NCBI RefSeq assembly: GCF_003721565.1
Contig: NZ_RJJE01000017.1
Location: forward strand, 1,600,636 to 1,664,635
Origin: Rufibacter immobilis
GTDB lineage: Bacteria; Bacteroidota; Bacteroidia; Cytophagales; Hymenobacteraceae
Reading direction: 5' to 3'
Length of the DNA: 64,000 nt
A program made the translations under genes and the position numbers. The notes beneath the pieces were generated by a model. The model did not search any database. It was not told where the DNA came from and saw only the letters and a program-made list of their open reading frames with translations. Positions within the stretch are counted from its first letter, which is position 1; each line of letters starts with the position of its first letter. Positions 50,757-58,795 of the stretch are shown here, in pieces.

Positions 50757-51389
50757 ATGGGCATCTCTGATTTATTTGACAAGCTCAAGAAAGAGTGGGA
50801 AGTACTCAAGGGCAACGACGCCAAAGACAAGTTCTTCTACAACGAGAACACCTACCCAGACGAGGCCACCGCCCGGCGGGAGTTTGCCCGCAGCAAGCAG
50901 AAACTGTTTGACGTGAACCGCTGGTCTAAACTGCCGGGCATCAATTCCACCTTTCAGCTCTTTGACTCCTCCGGCCATCCATCTGAAGCCACCAAAGTAC
51001 AGGTAGGCGATTTTATGCAGATCATTCTGCCCGCCACCACCATTGAGAACTGGGTAACGGTGGTAGAGGTGACCGAGGAAGAGAACGCCGCCCAGTTCAT
51101 TGTGCGCCCCAGCCCCAAACCCGAGCCGCAGCGAAACCCTGACGAGAGCGACGGCGTGAAGCATTTCTTCTCCTCTGAAGCCACCAGTACCTTCCGCATC
51201 CTCCGCGACGGCACCAAGCTCATGGGCTTTGAGATTGGCCGCGACGAAGCCATCAATAACTCTGGCGAAGAGACACAAAACCGAACCTTGCTCAACACGC
51301 TTATCTCAGAAGGTGGCTGGGCTGGTTTTCAGGATTTGCAGTGGAACAAGATCACGCGCTACTACGTGCACCTGGAGGAGGTGGAATAA
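50757..51389 (+). CDS. conserved protein of unknown function, 210 aa
   Basis: From ATG 50757 (MGISDLFDKLKKEWEVLKGN); a GTG at 50724 would add 11 residues. It has an N-terminal helical part with FYNENTYPDEATARREFARSKQKLFDVNRWSKLPG, then beta-rich sequence (STFQLFDSSGHPSEATKVQVGDFMQIILP, NWVTVVEVTEEENAAQFIVRPSPKPEP), then a C-terminal part (FFSSEATSTFRILRDGTKLMGFEIGRDEAINNSGEETQNR). No signal peptide or membrane segment. I recognise no family. Codon use and GC content are like the core genome. It stands alone, convergent with the next gene. Confidence 0.7.
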   Translation: MGISDLFDKLKKEWEVLKGNDAKDKFFYNENTYPDEATARREFARSKQKLFDVNRWSKLPGINSTFQLFDSSGHPSEATKVQVGDFMQIILPATTIENWVTVVEVTEEENAAQFIVRPSPKPEPQRNPDESDGVKHFFSSEATSTFRILRDGTKLMGFEIGRDEAINNSGEETQNRTLLNTLISEGGWAGFQDLQWNKITRYYVHLEEVE

Positions 51390-51398
51390 GGCAGCCGC

Positions 51399-52034
51399 TT
51401 AGTCTGTTCGCTTCTTTCTTTTAGGATAGAGTTCCCCAATGAGCAGATTCAGGTTCAGTCCGCCGTTGGGCACTTTGCGGTTGTAGTTGAACACGCCCCC
51501 TACGCTCAGCCCGAACGCGTGAGTGGCCATCACGGCAAAATCACCGCGTATGCTCCAACCGGGTAGCCAATACGTCCTGACATCGTACTCATAATGGGTG
51601 CTGTTGAGAATGCCTCCCCATCCGCCGCTGGTCACTTTTTTAATGTTGTGCGGCATTTTGTACCGCACCAGAGAGGGCCCGGTGGAAAGGGAAAGGTGAA
51701 CTCTTTTTCGTTCGTTCCTGAATTTCCCTATGGTGAGATTAAGCTCGTCTACAGAATGTTTGGGGAGGTTATTGCCGAACAAAGCGGTGTTTCTCAGCTG
51801 CCCATCTTGGGTTTCTTCGTACTCCTGTGAATACATTCTCACGGCCAAAAGATAGTTCTGCCGGGTTTCCTTCACAAAAGAGCCATTCAAAATTGCGTGT
51901 GACTCACTGGAAGTAGGAATGGTGGTGCCCAGCATGAAGTAATATTTCCGGGTAAACGCAGTATCCGTGGCCGCCTGCCCAAGGGTGGAGAGACTATAGA
52001 AAAGGAACAAGGTAAACAGGGAGAAAGCTTTCAT
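51399..52034 (-). CDS. exported beta-rich protein of unknown function, 211 aa
   Basis: Begins MKAFSLFTLFLFYSLSTLGQ (start 52034), a signal peptide ending near residue 20-22 (GQA). The mature part has alternating aromatic and polar residues and repeated beta-strand patterns (YLLAVRMYSQEY, VHLSLSTGPSLVRYKM, GWSIRGDFAVMATHAFGLSVGGVFNYNRKV). It ends GLNLNLLIGELYPKRKKRTD. This looks like a small outer-membrane beta-barrel or periplasmic protein. No named family was recognised. Its stop is 9 bp from that of the preceding convergent gene. Confidence 0.65.
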   Translation of the reverse strand: MKAFSLFTLFLFYSLSTLGQAATDTAFTRKYYFMLGTTIPTSSESHAILNGSFVKETRQNYLLAVRMYSQEYEETQDGQLRNTALFGNNLPKHSVDELNLTIGKFRNERKRVHLSLSTGPSLVRYKMPHNIKKVTSGGWGGILNSTHYEYDVRTYWLPGWSIRGDFAVMATHAFGLSVGGVFNYNRKVPNGGLNLNLLIGELYPKRKKRTD

Positions 52035-52154
52035 GGCCAATACAGATTACGTGTGTGTTCTTACTCCTTTCCCTCCGCAAGCCCCAGCTCACTAAAGATA
52101 ACACTTTCCTCGTAAAACCAAATCAGTATCAACCAGTTGCAACAACCCTCTCAC

Positions 52155-52218
52155 AAAACGTCCTTTGCGTTTAGGGGCTCTTTTTGGAAAAAGAGCCCCT
52201 AAACGCAAAGGACGTTTT
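52155..52218. repeat. Pal-1 palindrome copy 18 (31-bp perfect arms, longest copy)
   Basis: Arms 52155-52185 and 52188-52218 are perfectly complementary around centre GG. The common core is extended by AAAACGTCCTTTGCG on the left and its exact complement on the right. It lies after the glycosyltransferase stop and before the upstream region of the exported protein. Confidence 0.97.
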
Positions 52219-52228
52219 CAGGATGGTG

Positions 52229-53284
52229 CTACTTTATCTGGGAAAGCAGCTTCTCCAACTCCCCAAACAGAATTTCGTTCCCCTCCTGCCGGTAGTGCTG
52301 CAACTGCTCCTGAAACTGCGGCACCTCGTACAGAAACGCTTTGAGTCCGTCTGGCGTGAACTCCGGGAAATAACGGCCATACCCCAGTTTCTGCACATAG
52401 GCGGCGTTGAGGTACTGCTCAAACTGCTTGGGAATGGGCACCGAACAGATGGGTTTTCGCAGATACACCGCCTCGCTCAGCAATGAAAAACCACCGTTGG
52501 CCACCACAGCCTTCGCCGAAGCCAGATCCTGGATGAAGCCCGCCTCACTGAACGCCTTCAGGTGTACATTGCCGTGCTGTTCTTCTTTGTTGAACCCGTA
52601 GACGTAGAAGGTTTCACCGGGCAGTTGCTGCAAGGTCTGCAAGAGGTTTTTCTGGTTCGTGCTGGATTGGTACACCAGCACATGGTTCCCCGGCCGGGGC
52701 TGCGCCCGCAGAATCTCTTCCCTAATGATGGGGGGCACCACCGTGGTATTGTCTTTGCACACCGGCACGTCAAAGAAAGAGGCCACCAGATAATGCGCTG
52801 AGCGGGGCACTTTGGCTTTCACCACGTTTCTGGCCACCTGGAAACTGCTCTTCCACTCGGGCAGCAGCGGCACGTCCAATACACAGCGGTTAATCACCTG
52901 CATGTTGTCTATGCTGATGACGGGCAATTTATGGTGCTTGGCGAAAAAGAAACTGAAGGACTCAAAATCTGAGATCACCACCTCCGGGCGGAATTTCTCC
53001 ATGAGCTCGCGGTACCGGTTAAAGTTCATCTTGAGCGTGGCCGGGGCGGTTCTGAGGGTCAGCATGGCTGTATTCACCGTGGAGACGGCTGCGTTGCGGT
53101 ACGCGATGTGAAAACCCTTGATCTCATGTACCCGCCCCGGGAAGGCCCTGGCCAGAAACTGGTACGCCCGCGCGCTGGACACTACCTGCACCTCATGCCC
53201 CTGCCCCAACAGGTACGTGATGATCACTTTGCTTCTGGTGGCGTGGCCCATGCCCTCGCCGGGTACTCCGTATAATATTTTCAT
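52229..53284 (-). CDS. GT-B glycosyltransferase, MJ1255/VC2487 family
   Basis: A 351-aa protein starting MKILYGVPGEGMGHATRSKV, the N-terminal GEG-GH-R motif of MurG/UGT-like enzymes. It continues to the C-terminal nucleotide-sugar part: NHVLVYQSSTNQKNLLQTL, GFIQDLASAKAVVANGGFSLLSEAVYLRKPICSVPIPKQFEQ. It fits the MJ1255/VC2487 family of putative glycosyltransferases. Acceptor and donor are unknown. It starts 4 bp after the PAP2 phosphatase stop and is probably cotranscribed, which hints at a lipid-linked acceptor. Confidence 0.82.
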   Translation of the reverse strand: MKILYGVPGEGMGHATRSKVIITYLLGQGHEVQVVSSARAYQFLARAFPGRVHEIKGFHIAYRNAAVSTVNTAMLTLRTAPATLKMNFNRYRELMEKFRPEVVISDFESFSFFFAKHHKLPVISIDNMQVINRCVLDVPLLPEWKSSFQVARNVVKAKVPRSAHYLVASFFDVPVCKDNTTVVPPIIREEILRAQPRPGNHVLVYQSSTNQKNLLQTLQQLPGETFYVYGFNKEEQHGNVHLKAFSEAGFIQDLASAKAVVANGGFSLLSEAVYLRKPICSVPIPKQFEQYLNAAYVQKLGYGRYFPEFTPDGLKAFLYEVPQFQEQLQHYRQEGNEILFGELEKLLSQIK

Positions 53285-53288
53285 CTGC

Positions 53289-54086
53289 TTAAGAATATTG
53301 CTCTGGGTGGGTAGCCACTTTGAAGACCCGCTTCAACACCCCAGACAAAGAAAACAAATAAGCCAGCACCATGCCCGTTGCCGACCCCAGGGAAACATCC
53401 AGCTCAGAATGCACGCCCAAAGCCACCCTGGACATACAGACCAGCACCGCCCACAGCATGGGCAGCACCAACCAAGGGCGGTGCCGGCGCGGCAGCTGGA
53501 GCCCCAGCCACATGGTGAGCATAGAGCCCAGCAGGAAAGCGTTCTGGGAGTGGCCCGATGGGAAAGAATAGCCCGCCTCGCTCACCCAATGCTCCAGCAC
53601 CACCGGCGAGATCTGGGTATACTTCTCAGGGTTCTTTTTCAGATACTCCGCCAGATACACCCGGCGCGTCTCAGCGTCTTGCAGGTAAAAAGTGTCCAGC
53701 AAGGAAGCCTCCTGCCCTTTGCCGCCCAGCAGAAACTGATGGCTGGGGCGTGGCACCTCCGCCAGCGGCTTTATCACGTACTCGTTCAGCATGGCCATAC
53801 TGCCCAGCGTGAACAGCAAAAACAGAAACGCCACCGTGAAAGATTGTGCCCGCAACTTAAGGCCTGTCTGTTGGCTGGCCGCCAGCAGACAGAGCAAAAT
53901 GCCCAGCACCGGCGTGCCGTAAACACCGCCAGACTGGGATAATACGTACCAGAAAAGCGTATCACGGTCGGCCTGCAGGTAACCGCTGAACGACACCGGC
54001 AGCAGCCACACCACCAGCACCAGCAAAAGCCAGCTCACGCCCGTGAGCAGAAGGGCAAACTTATTTTGGCTTAAATGTTTCCTCAT
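53289..54086 (-). CDS. PAP2-family membrane phosphatase
   Basis: The 265-aa protein has about six hydrophobic helices and the three PAP2 motifs: KPLAEVPRP (KxxxxxxRP), YSFPSGHSQNAF (PSGH) and SRVALGVHSELDV (SRxxxxxHxxxD). It dephosphorylates a lipid pyrophosphate or phosphate such as undecaprenyl diphosphate or phosphatidate at the membrane. It has a PSGH loop insertion of about 50 residues between motifs 1 and 2. It is followed 4 bp later by the glycosyltransferase gene. Confidence 0.92.
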   Translation of the reverse strand: MRKHLSQNKFALLLTGVSWLLLVLVVWLLPVSFSGYLQADRDTLFWYVLSQSGGVYGTPVLGILLCLLAASQQTGLKLRAQSFTVAFLFLLFTLGSMAMLNEYVIKPLAEVPRPSHQFLLGGKGQEASLLDTFYLQDAETRRVYLAEYLKKNPEKYTQISPVVLEHWVSEAGYSFPSGHSQNAFLLGSMLTMWLGLQLPRRHRPWLVLPMLWAVLVCMSRVALGVHSELDVSLGSATGMVLAYLFSLSGVLKRVFKVATHPEQYS

Positions 54087-54160
54087 GGATGAACCTACCC
54101 AGAACTTCTTGTGGAAGGGATGGGCATAAAATGGAAAGATACGGCATTGCGCGCAATTAA

Positions 54161-55675
54161 CTACGCCGGAGCCAACACCTTTCCCTGCTCCAGCCGCAGC
54201 ACCTTAGTTACACAAGCTGGAATCTCCTGGGCGTAGTGCGTCACGTAGAGCAGCGTGGTAGTACTATGGGCACAGATCTGTTCCAGCAGTTCTTTGAACC
54301 CTCTCTGCTGTTGCGCATCCATCCCCTGGCAAGGCTCGTCCAGAATAAGTAGCGGCGGATGCTTAATGAGGGCCCGCGCCAGAAGGCATAGCCGCTGCAC
54401 ACTAGCTGAGACCGTTCTGAGCGGTTTGTCTTTTGCGTCTGCCACACCCATAAGTTCCAGCCAGCGCAGGGCTTGGGCCGCATTCTCAGGTTGGCTTTTC
54501 CGCATCAGCCCCAGCGTGTCATACAACCCAGACTCCACCACCTCCAGGCAGGTGTTTTGGTACGGGAAAAACTGAAACAGCTCCGGCGAGACAAACCCAA
54601 TTTTCTTTCTGATGTCCCAGATGGTTTCACCGGTGCCGCGCTTACGGTCAAAGAGCGTAATGTCCTGGGCAAAGGCCTGCGGGTGGTCGCCGTTGAGCAA
54701 ACTGAGCAGCGTGCTTTTCCCGGCTCCGTTAGGTCCCAGCAATGCCCACCGTTCCCCTTGCTGCACCCGCCAGTCCACGTTCTGCAACACCGTTTTGTGG
54801 CCGTAGCGCACGTTTACATTCTTCAGTTCCAGAATGGTTTCATACGCAGCCAGCGGTTTGTCTGAAAGCAAACCCGTTAGGGCAGCAGCATCCAGAGCCG
54901 GTTTTTGGCCATGGCTAAATACTTGGTGGTGAAAGTTTTCCTTCGGCTGTGCCGAAATAATTTTGCCTTGATGCAGTACCGCTACATGGGTAATAGCCCG
55001 GGGAATTTCCTGCGCAGAAGTAGCCATGACCACCGTTACGCCCGAGGCGATGATCTCAGAGAGCAATTGATTGAAATGGACACGGGACTCCGCATCCAGA
55101 CCAGTGAGCGGCATGTCCAGGAGCAACAATTGAGGGTTGCGCAGCATGGCGGCTGCCAGCAGCAGATGTTTGGTTTCGCCGTTAGAGAGAGTAATGAGTG
55201 GTTTATTCCTTAGCTCCTCCAGCCGGACAGCCTGCACCACTTTTTCCAGCGTCCAGACAGGATTTGGTCGGGACGGGGCCGGCAACCCAGACAGATATTC
55301 CTGAACGGTGGGCGCATCCTGGGCGTCTGAGGCATGGTACCGCTGTTGGTAGTAAAAGTCTGCGGTATTGGTGGAATGGTTCTTAAACGTATGCTTCTGC
55401 CCCACCTCCGCCACCAGATCCCGGAAAGAAGAAAAAGCATCTTGCTGCTTAGGATGGGTTTCCAGAAACCGCTCATAGAAGCCGTACGCCACGTGCCCTC
55501 CTACCACGCTCAACCTACCGGCCAGAGCCTGCAGCAGAGAGGTTTTGCCCGCGCCGCTCTCCCCCACCAAGGCCCACTGCTGCCCGGGCAGAATCTGGAA
55601 ATCCAGCTGGGAGAAAACGGTCTGGTTCACGTACCTGACGGATACGTTCTGGAAGGTGAGAAAAGGGAGAGACAT
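54161..55675 (-). CDS. ABC protein with two ATPase domains, ModF-like
   Basis: A 504-aa soluble protein with two ABC ATPase domains. The first has GESGAGKTS (about 38-46), LSNGETKHLLLAAAML and LLLLDMPLTGLD, where the Walker B glutamate is replaced by M (LLLDMP). The second has GPNGAGKST (about 315-323), a degenerate signature VSASVQRLCLLARAL in place of LSGGQ, and LLILDEPCQGMD. This resembles ModF (PhrA), a cytosolic ABC protein near molybdate systems, with no membrane partner here. Each domain thus has one damaged motif: Walker B glutamate in the first, signature in the second. A composite site may still work. Confidence 0.85.
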   Translation of the reverse strand: MSLPFLTFQNVSVRYVNQTVFSQLDFQILPGQQWALVGESGAGKTSLLQALAGRLSVVGGHVAYGFYERFLETHPKQQDAFSSFRDLVAEVGQKHTFKNHSTNTADFYYQQRYHASDAQDAPTVQEYLSGLPAPSRPNPVWTLEKVVQAVRLEELRNKPLITLSNGETKHLLLAAAMLRNPQLLLLDMPLTGLDAESRVHFNQLLSEIIASGVTVVMATSAQEIPRAITHVAVLHQGKIISAQPKENFHHQVFSHGQKPALDAAALTGLLSDKPLAAYETILELKNVNVRYGHKTVLQNVDWRVQQGERWALLGPNGAGKSTLLSLLNGDHPQAFAQDITLFDRKRGTGETIWDIRKKIGFVSPELFQFFPYQNTCLEVVESGLYDTLGLMRKSQPENAAQALRWLELMGVADAKDKPLRTVSASVQRLCLLARALIKHPPLLILDEPCQGMDAQQQRGFKELLEQICAHSTTTLLYVTHYAQEIPACVTKVLRLEQGKVLAPA

Positions 55676-55745
55676 GGAGAAAAGAGCAAATTCAGCGAAT
55701 AAAAATCTGTATAGAATAGAAAGTTATGCCCACTTGTGCTGGAAA

Positions 55746-55783
55746 CGTTTAGGGACTGTTTTTGAAAAAACAGCCCCTAAACG
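55746..55783. repeat. Pal-1 palindrome copy 19
   Basis: CGTTTAGGGACTGTTTTTG then AAAAAACAGCCCCTAAACG, with the surrounding GGAAA on both sides partly matching. It lies upstream of the ModF-like gene and after the glycerophosphodiesterase stop. Confidence 0.88.
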
Positions 55784-55835
55784 GAAACATCAGAAATGTA
55801 TTAGTTTGGAGTGTACCGCGCTGTGCACAAGAATC

Positions 55836-56870
55836 TTATTTCTTTACCTTGCCCAGTAAAATCTCTGGTTCGTTGGTGGTAATGAAATCCGCTTTGCGCT
55901 CCAGCAGCCAATCCATCATTTCGGGGGTGTTTACGGTCCAGACGTTTACGGTGAGGCCTAGTTGGTGGGCTTCGTTTATCCACTGCGGGTTCTTTTGCAC
56001 CACAGACAGGTTATAGTCAAAGCCCGTCATCTTGTCCTTGGCCAGCTCAGCGGGCGCTTTGCCGCCGTTGAGGTACGCCACCTTAGCCGATGGCTCCAGT
56101 TCCAGCACCTTTTTAAGAATGTCATAGTCAAAGCTGATGTAGTCTACCCAGCCCTGCGCCTTGTGCTTTTGCACCAACTCCACCACTTTTCTGGCCAGCG
56201 CCTGCCCCCGCTCTTTGCTCACAGAAGAAGGCTTTATCTCCAGAATGAGCTTGGTTTTGTTCTGGTTCAGGCCAGCCAGCAGGTAAGCCTCCAGCGTAGG
56301 CAACGGCTCGCCGTTGGGAAGTTTGAGTTTGGCCAGTTCCCCTGATGTTGTCTTTTCAATGTGCGTTCCTTTTACGTCATGGTCATGGTACACAAACAGC
56401 ACTGAGTCAGCGGACATGTGTACGTCAAACTCACTGCCGGCGCAGCCCAGCCTGATGGCATGTTGCAGGGCCGGAATGGAGTTTTCGCTCACGCCCGTAT
56501 TCTTGAACGCTCCGCGGTGGGCAATCACGCCGTTGGTGATGAACTCGTCTTTCACAATCCGGAAGGTTTCCTGTTTTCCGTTGGCCGCCAGCGTCACCTC
56601 CAGCCATTGATTTTGCGAGGCCGCCCCAGCGGTTTGCTTCAGCCGCAGGGTATTGTCTGTGCCTAACTCAAAGAGCTTCTTGCTTTCCCCCACCAGTTTC
56701 ACCTTAGGAACGGCAGTACCCTGGCCTACCGCCAGTACTTTTCCTATAGTCGGCTTGCCGGTAGTATAGGTGAAATTGGAAAGGGTAAGCTTTGTTTGGG
56801 CCATGGTAACGGAGCAGAAAGCGTAACTCAAGCTTACGCAAGCGGCCAGGCCGAGGAGCATTTTTTTCAT
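55836..56870 (-). CDS. secreted glycerophosphodiester phosphodiesterase
   Basis: The 344-aa protein has a signal peptide (about 1-24, SVTMA end). A beta-rich N-terminal domain follows (25-112, LTLSNFTYTTGKPTIGKV) and then a GDPD TIM barrel. Catalytic residues: H118-R119 in VIAHRGA, E147 and D149 in EFDVHMSAD, and H162 in FVYHDHD. ENSIPALQHAIRLG completes the signature, and TVNVWTVNTPEMMDWLLERKADFITTNEPE is the usual C-terminal barrel strand region. It releases glycerol 3-phosphate from glycerophosphodiesters in the periplasm. It is a single gene. Confidence 0.92.
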   Translation of the reverse strand: MKKMLLGLAACVSLSYAFCSVTMAQTKLTLSNFTYTTGKPTIGKVLAVGQGTAVPKVKLVGESKKLFELGTDNTLRLKQTAGAASQNQWLEVTLAANGKQETFRIVKDEFITNGVIAHRGAFKNTGVSENSIPALQHAIRLGCAGSEFDVHMSADSVLFVYHDHDVKGTHIEKTTSGELAKLKLPNGEPLPTLEAYLLAGLNQNKTKLILEIKPSSVSKERGQALARKVVELVQKHKAQGWVDYISFDYDILKKVLELEPSAKVAYLNGGKAPAELAKDKMTGFDYNLSVVQKNPQWINEAHQLGLTVNVWTVNTPEMMDWLLERKADFITTNEPEILLGKVKK

Positions 56871-57023
56871 GGGTTTAGGGTAGGATTAGCAGTTCAACTT
56901 ACACAGAATTAACGCATTGAAATTGACAACCTGAAGGCAATATGCAAAGAGGAAGCGTAAAAGCAGCAAGTACCTAAAATTTTGTAGCCACGCCCCAAGC
57001 CTGAGCAGAGAGCGTAAAGCGAA

Positions 57024-57053
57024 TGCCCCACCGCCTTTGACAGCAGCGGGGCA
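57024..57053 (-). terminator. putative terminator after ilvA
   Basis: TGCCCC..CCGC (57024-57034) and GC..GGGGCA (57043-57053) form an imperfect GC-rich hairpin about 40 bp after the ilvA stop, with no strong U-run. The rest of the 224-bp gap 56871-57094 shows no other feature. Confidence 0.4.
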
Positions 57054-57094
57054 CTCAAACTACACAACACTTACTAAAACGAACTAATAAAATC

Positions 57095-58366
57095 TTACAC
57101 AAATAGATTGAGGAAGTCCTGCTTGCCGTTGAGGTACTCATAGGCGAAGCCTTCCTCCAGCATTCTGAGTTTGATGGCTTCCACATCCTGCGGGTGCTTC
57201 ACCTCCACCCCAATGAACACCGGGCCTTTCTCTTTGTTGTTCTTCTTGATGTACTGGAAATGGATGATGTCGTCCTCGGGGTGCAATACGCGGTTCACGA
57301 AGGTTCTCAGCGCCCCGGGCTTCTGGTTGAACGTGACCATGAAGTAGTGCTTGAGGCCCTGGTGCTGCAGCGCGCGTTCCTTGATATCTTCCATGCGGGT
57401 GATGTCATTGTTGCTGCCGCTGATCACGCACACCACGTTTTTACCTTTGATTTCCCCGGCGAAATCTTTTAAAGCCGAAATGCTCAAGGTGCCGGCCGGT
57501 TCCAGCACCACGCCTTCCTCATTGTACATCTTGAGAATGTCTTCGCAGATTTGGCCTTCGGGCACCAGCACCACGTCATCTAGCAGTTCCCGGCAGATCT
57601 CAAATGTGATCTCACCGGGGCATTTCACGGCCGCCCCATCTACAAACGAGTCAATGGTCTCCAACGCCTGACGCTGATCTTCTTTAATGGACCGGTACAT
57701 AGACGGCGCGCCCAGCGGCTGTACCCCAATCAGTTTGGTATTGGGGCTCACCTGCTTGAACACACTAGAGACGCCAGAGGCCAACCCGCCCCCGCCAATA
57801 GGCATGAACAGGTAATCAATGGCAAAATCAGCGTCTTTGAAAATCTCCAGCCCCACGGTGGCCTGGCCTTCTACAATGGCCAGGTCATCAAACGGCGGAA
57901 TGAAAGTGCTCCCGCGCCCGTCGCAGAATTCCTTTGCGGCTTTGAACGTGTCATCATAGGTGGCACCGGTGAGCACCACCTCTACCATATCTTTCCCGAA
58001 GAGGCGCACTTTGTTCACCTTCTGGGCGGGCGTTTGGGCAGGCATGAAGATGTAGCCTTTGATGCCCAGCAATTGGCAGGCATAGGCCACCCCCTGCGCG
58101 TGGTTCCCAGCGCTTGAGCAGACAATCTCCCCCGCCCTTTCCTCGGCAGAAAGCGACGAAATCTTGTTATACGCCCCTCTTATTTTGTAGGAACGCACCA
58201 CCTGCAAATCTTCCCGCTTCAGGTAAATCTCGGCGTCATAGAGCTGCGACAGCCATAGGTTCTTCATGAGGGGCGTTTTGTAGATCACCCCTTTCAGGTT
58301 CTTGGCCGCTTTCTCTACATTTCCCAGCGCTACCACGGTTTCTAATGAAGCTGTCTGTTTCTGCAT
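57095..58366 (-). CDS. ilvA: threonine dehydratase (threonine ammonia-lyase)
   Basis: The start MQKQTASLETVVALGNVEKA at 58366 gives 423 aa; the open frame continues upstream through repeats and is not coding there. A PLP fold type II enzyme: the Schiff-base lysine is in VRSYKIRGAYNKI, SSAGNHAQGVAY binds substrate and cofactor, and MPIGGGGLASG is the phosphate-binding glycine loop. The C-terminal ACT-like regulatory domain (about 335-423, HYFMVTFNQKPGALRTFVNRVL) is single, the short form. It makes 2-oxobutanoate for isoleucine. It belongs to the ilv set but is separated from ilvC by about 430 bp of repeats. Confidence 0.95.
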   Translation of the reverse strand: MQKQTASLETVVALGNVEKAAKNLKGVIYKTPLMKNLWLSQLYDAEIYLKREDLQVVRSYKIRGAYNKISSLSAEERAGEIVCSSAGNHAQGVAYACQLLGIKGYIFMPAQTPAQKVNKVRLFGKDMVEVVLTGATYDDTFKAAKEFCDGRGSTFIPPFDDLAIVEGQATVGLEIFKDADFAIDYLFMPIGGGGLASGVSSVFKQVSPNTKLIGVQPLGAPSMYRSIKEDQRQALETIDSFVDGAAVKCPGEITFEICRELLDDVVLVPEGQICEDILKMYNEEGVVLEPAGTLSISALKDFAGEIKGKNVVCVISGSNNDITRMEDIKERALQHQGLKHYFMVTFNQKPGALRTFVNRVLHPEDDIIHFQYIKKNNKEKGPVFIGVEVKHPQDVEAIKLRMLEEGFAYEYLNGKQDFLNLFV

Positions 58367-58383
58367 GGTGAATTCCTCTTTCT

Positions 58384-58419
58384 GCTTTTGTCCTGTTTTC
58401 AGAAAATAAGCCCTAAAAC
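58384..58419. repeat. Pal-1 palindrome copy 20 (decayed)
   Basis: GCTTTTGTCCTGTTTTC then AGAAAATAAGCCCTAAAAC. Both halves have drifted; recognised by the central TTTTC/AGAAAA and CCCTAAAAC. Confidence 0.45.
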
Positions 58420-58433
58420 AAGTACCTTTTTCC

Positions 58434-58653
58434 CTGGCTGCCGAAGGATGCGTGGAGTCTCCCGACTCCCATATTACGCTTGGTCTAACTCCTGACAGAC
58501 CAACGCACTTCGAATCAGTGCCATTTCGGTCTGTTAGGGGACAGACCGGGGGAGGTAGTTTCCAGACTCCATTCGTCAAAATCCTACTCGTGGCTCCCGG
58601 CGAGTCTGGAGACTCGCATCATCTTTTGTCACGAGTCTTGAGACTCGCGCCAG
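58434..58653. repeat. Pal-2 composite palindrome, long copy
   Basis: Begins CTGGC and ends CGCGCCAG. It contains GGAGTCTCCCGACTCC, GCGAGTCTGGAGACTCGC and CGAGTCTTGAGACTCG hairpins, as the copy at 59956. It also has a roughly 90-bp insert (about 58479-58570) with two further hairpins built on GGTCT/AGACC. It lies between ilvC and ilvA. Confidence 0.85.
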
Positions 58654-58677
58654 TAGATGACGGTTACCGTTTGGTTT

Positions 58678-58714
58678 AAACGCCTGTGAAGCCTTAGAGA
58701 CTTCACAGGCGTTT
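58678..58714. terminator. perfect 14-bp hairpin between ilvC and ilvA
   Basis: AAACGCCTGTGAAG (58678-58691) and CTTCACAGGCGTTT (58701-58714) pair perfectly over a 9-base loop. It can act as a terminator in either direction, with TTT at the end of each arm. It lies 82 bp after the ilvC stop. Confidence 0.6.
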
Positions 58715-58716
58715 CT

Positions 58717-58752
58717 GTTTTGGGCCCATTTTCAAGAAAACATGTCCAAAAC
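58717..58752. repeat. Pal-1 palindrome copy 21 (decayed)
   Basis: GTTTTGGGCCCATTTTC then AAGAAAACATGTCCAAAAC. Both ends show the GTTTTGG/CCAAAAC variant. Confidence 0.6.
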
Positions 58753-58795
58753 GCACTAAAGATTTTATTCTTCTCCTGAGAAAAAGGAGGTAAGA

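Noticed and set aside
58367-58579. N-terminal extension of ilvA up to 58579
   Set aside because: The region is Pal-2 and Pal-1 repeat sequence; the conserved protein begins at 58366.
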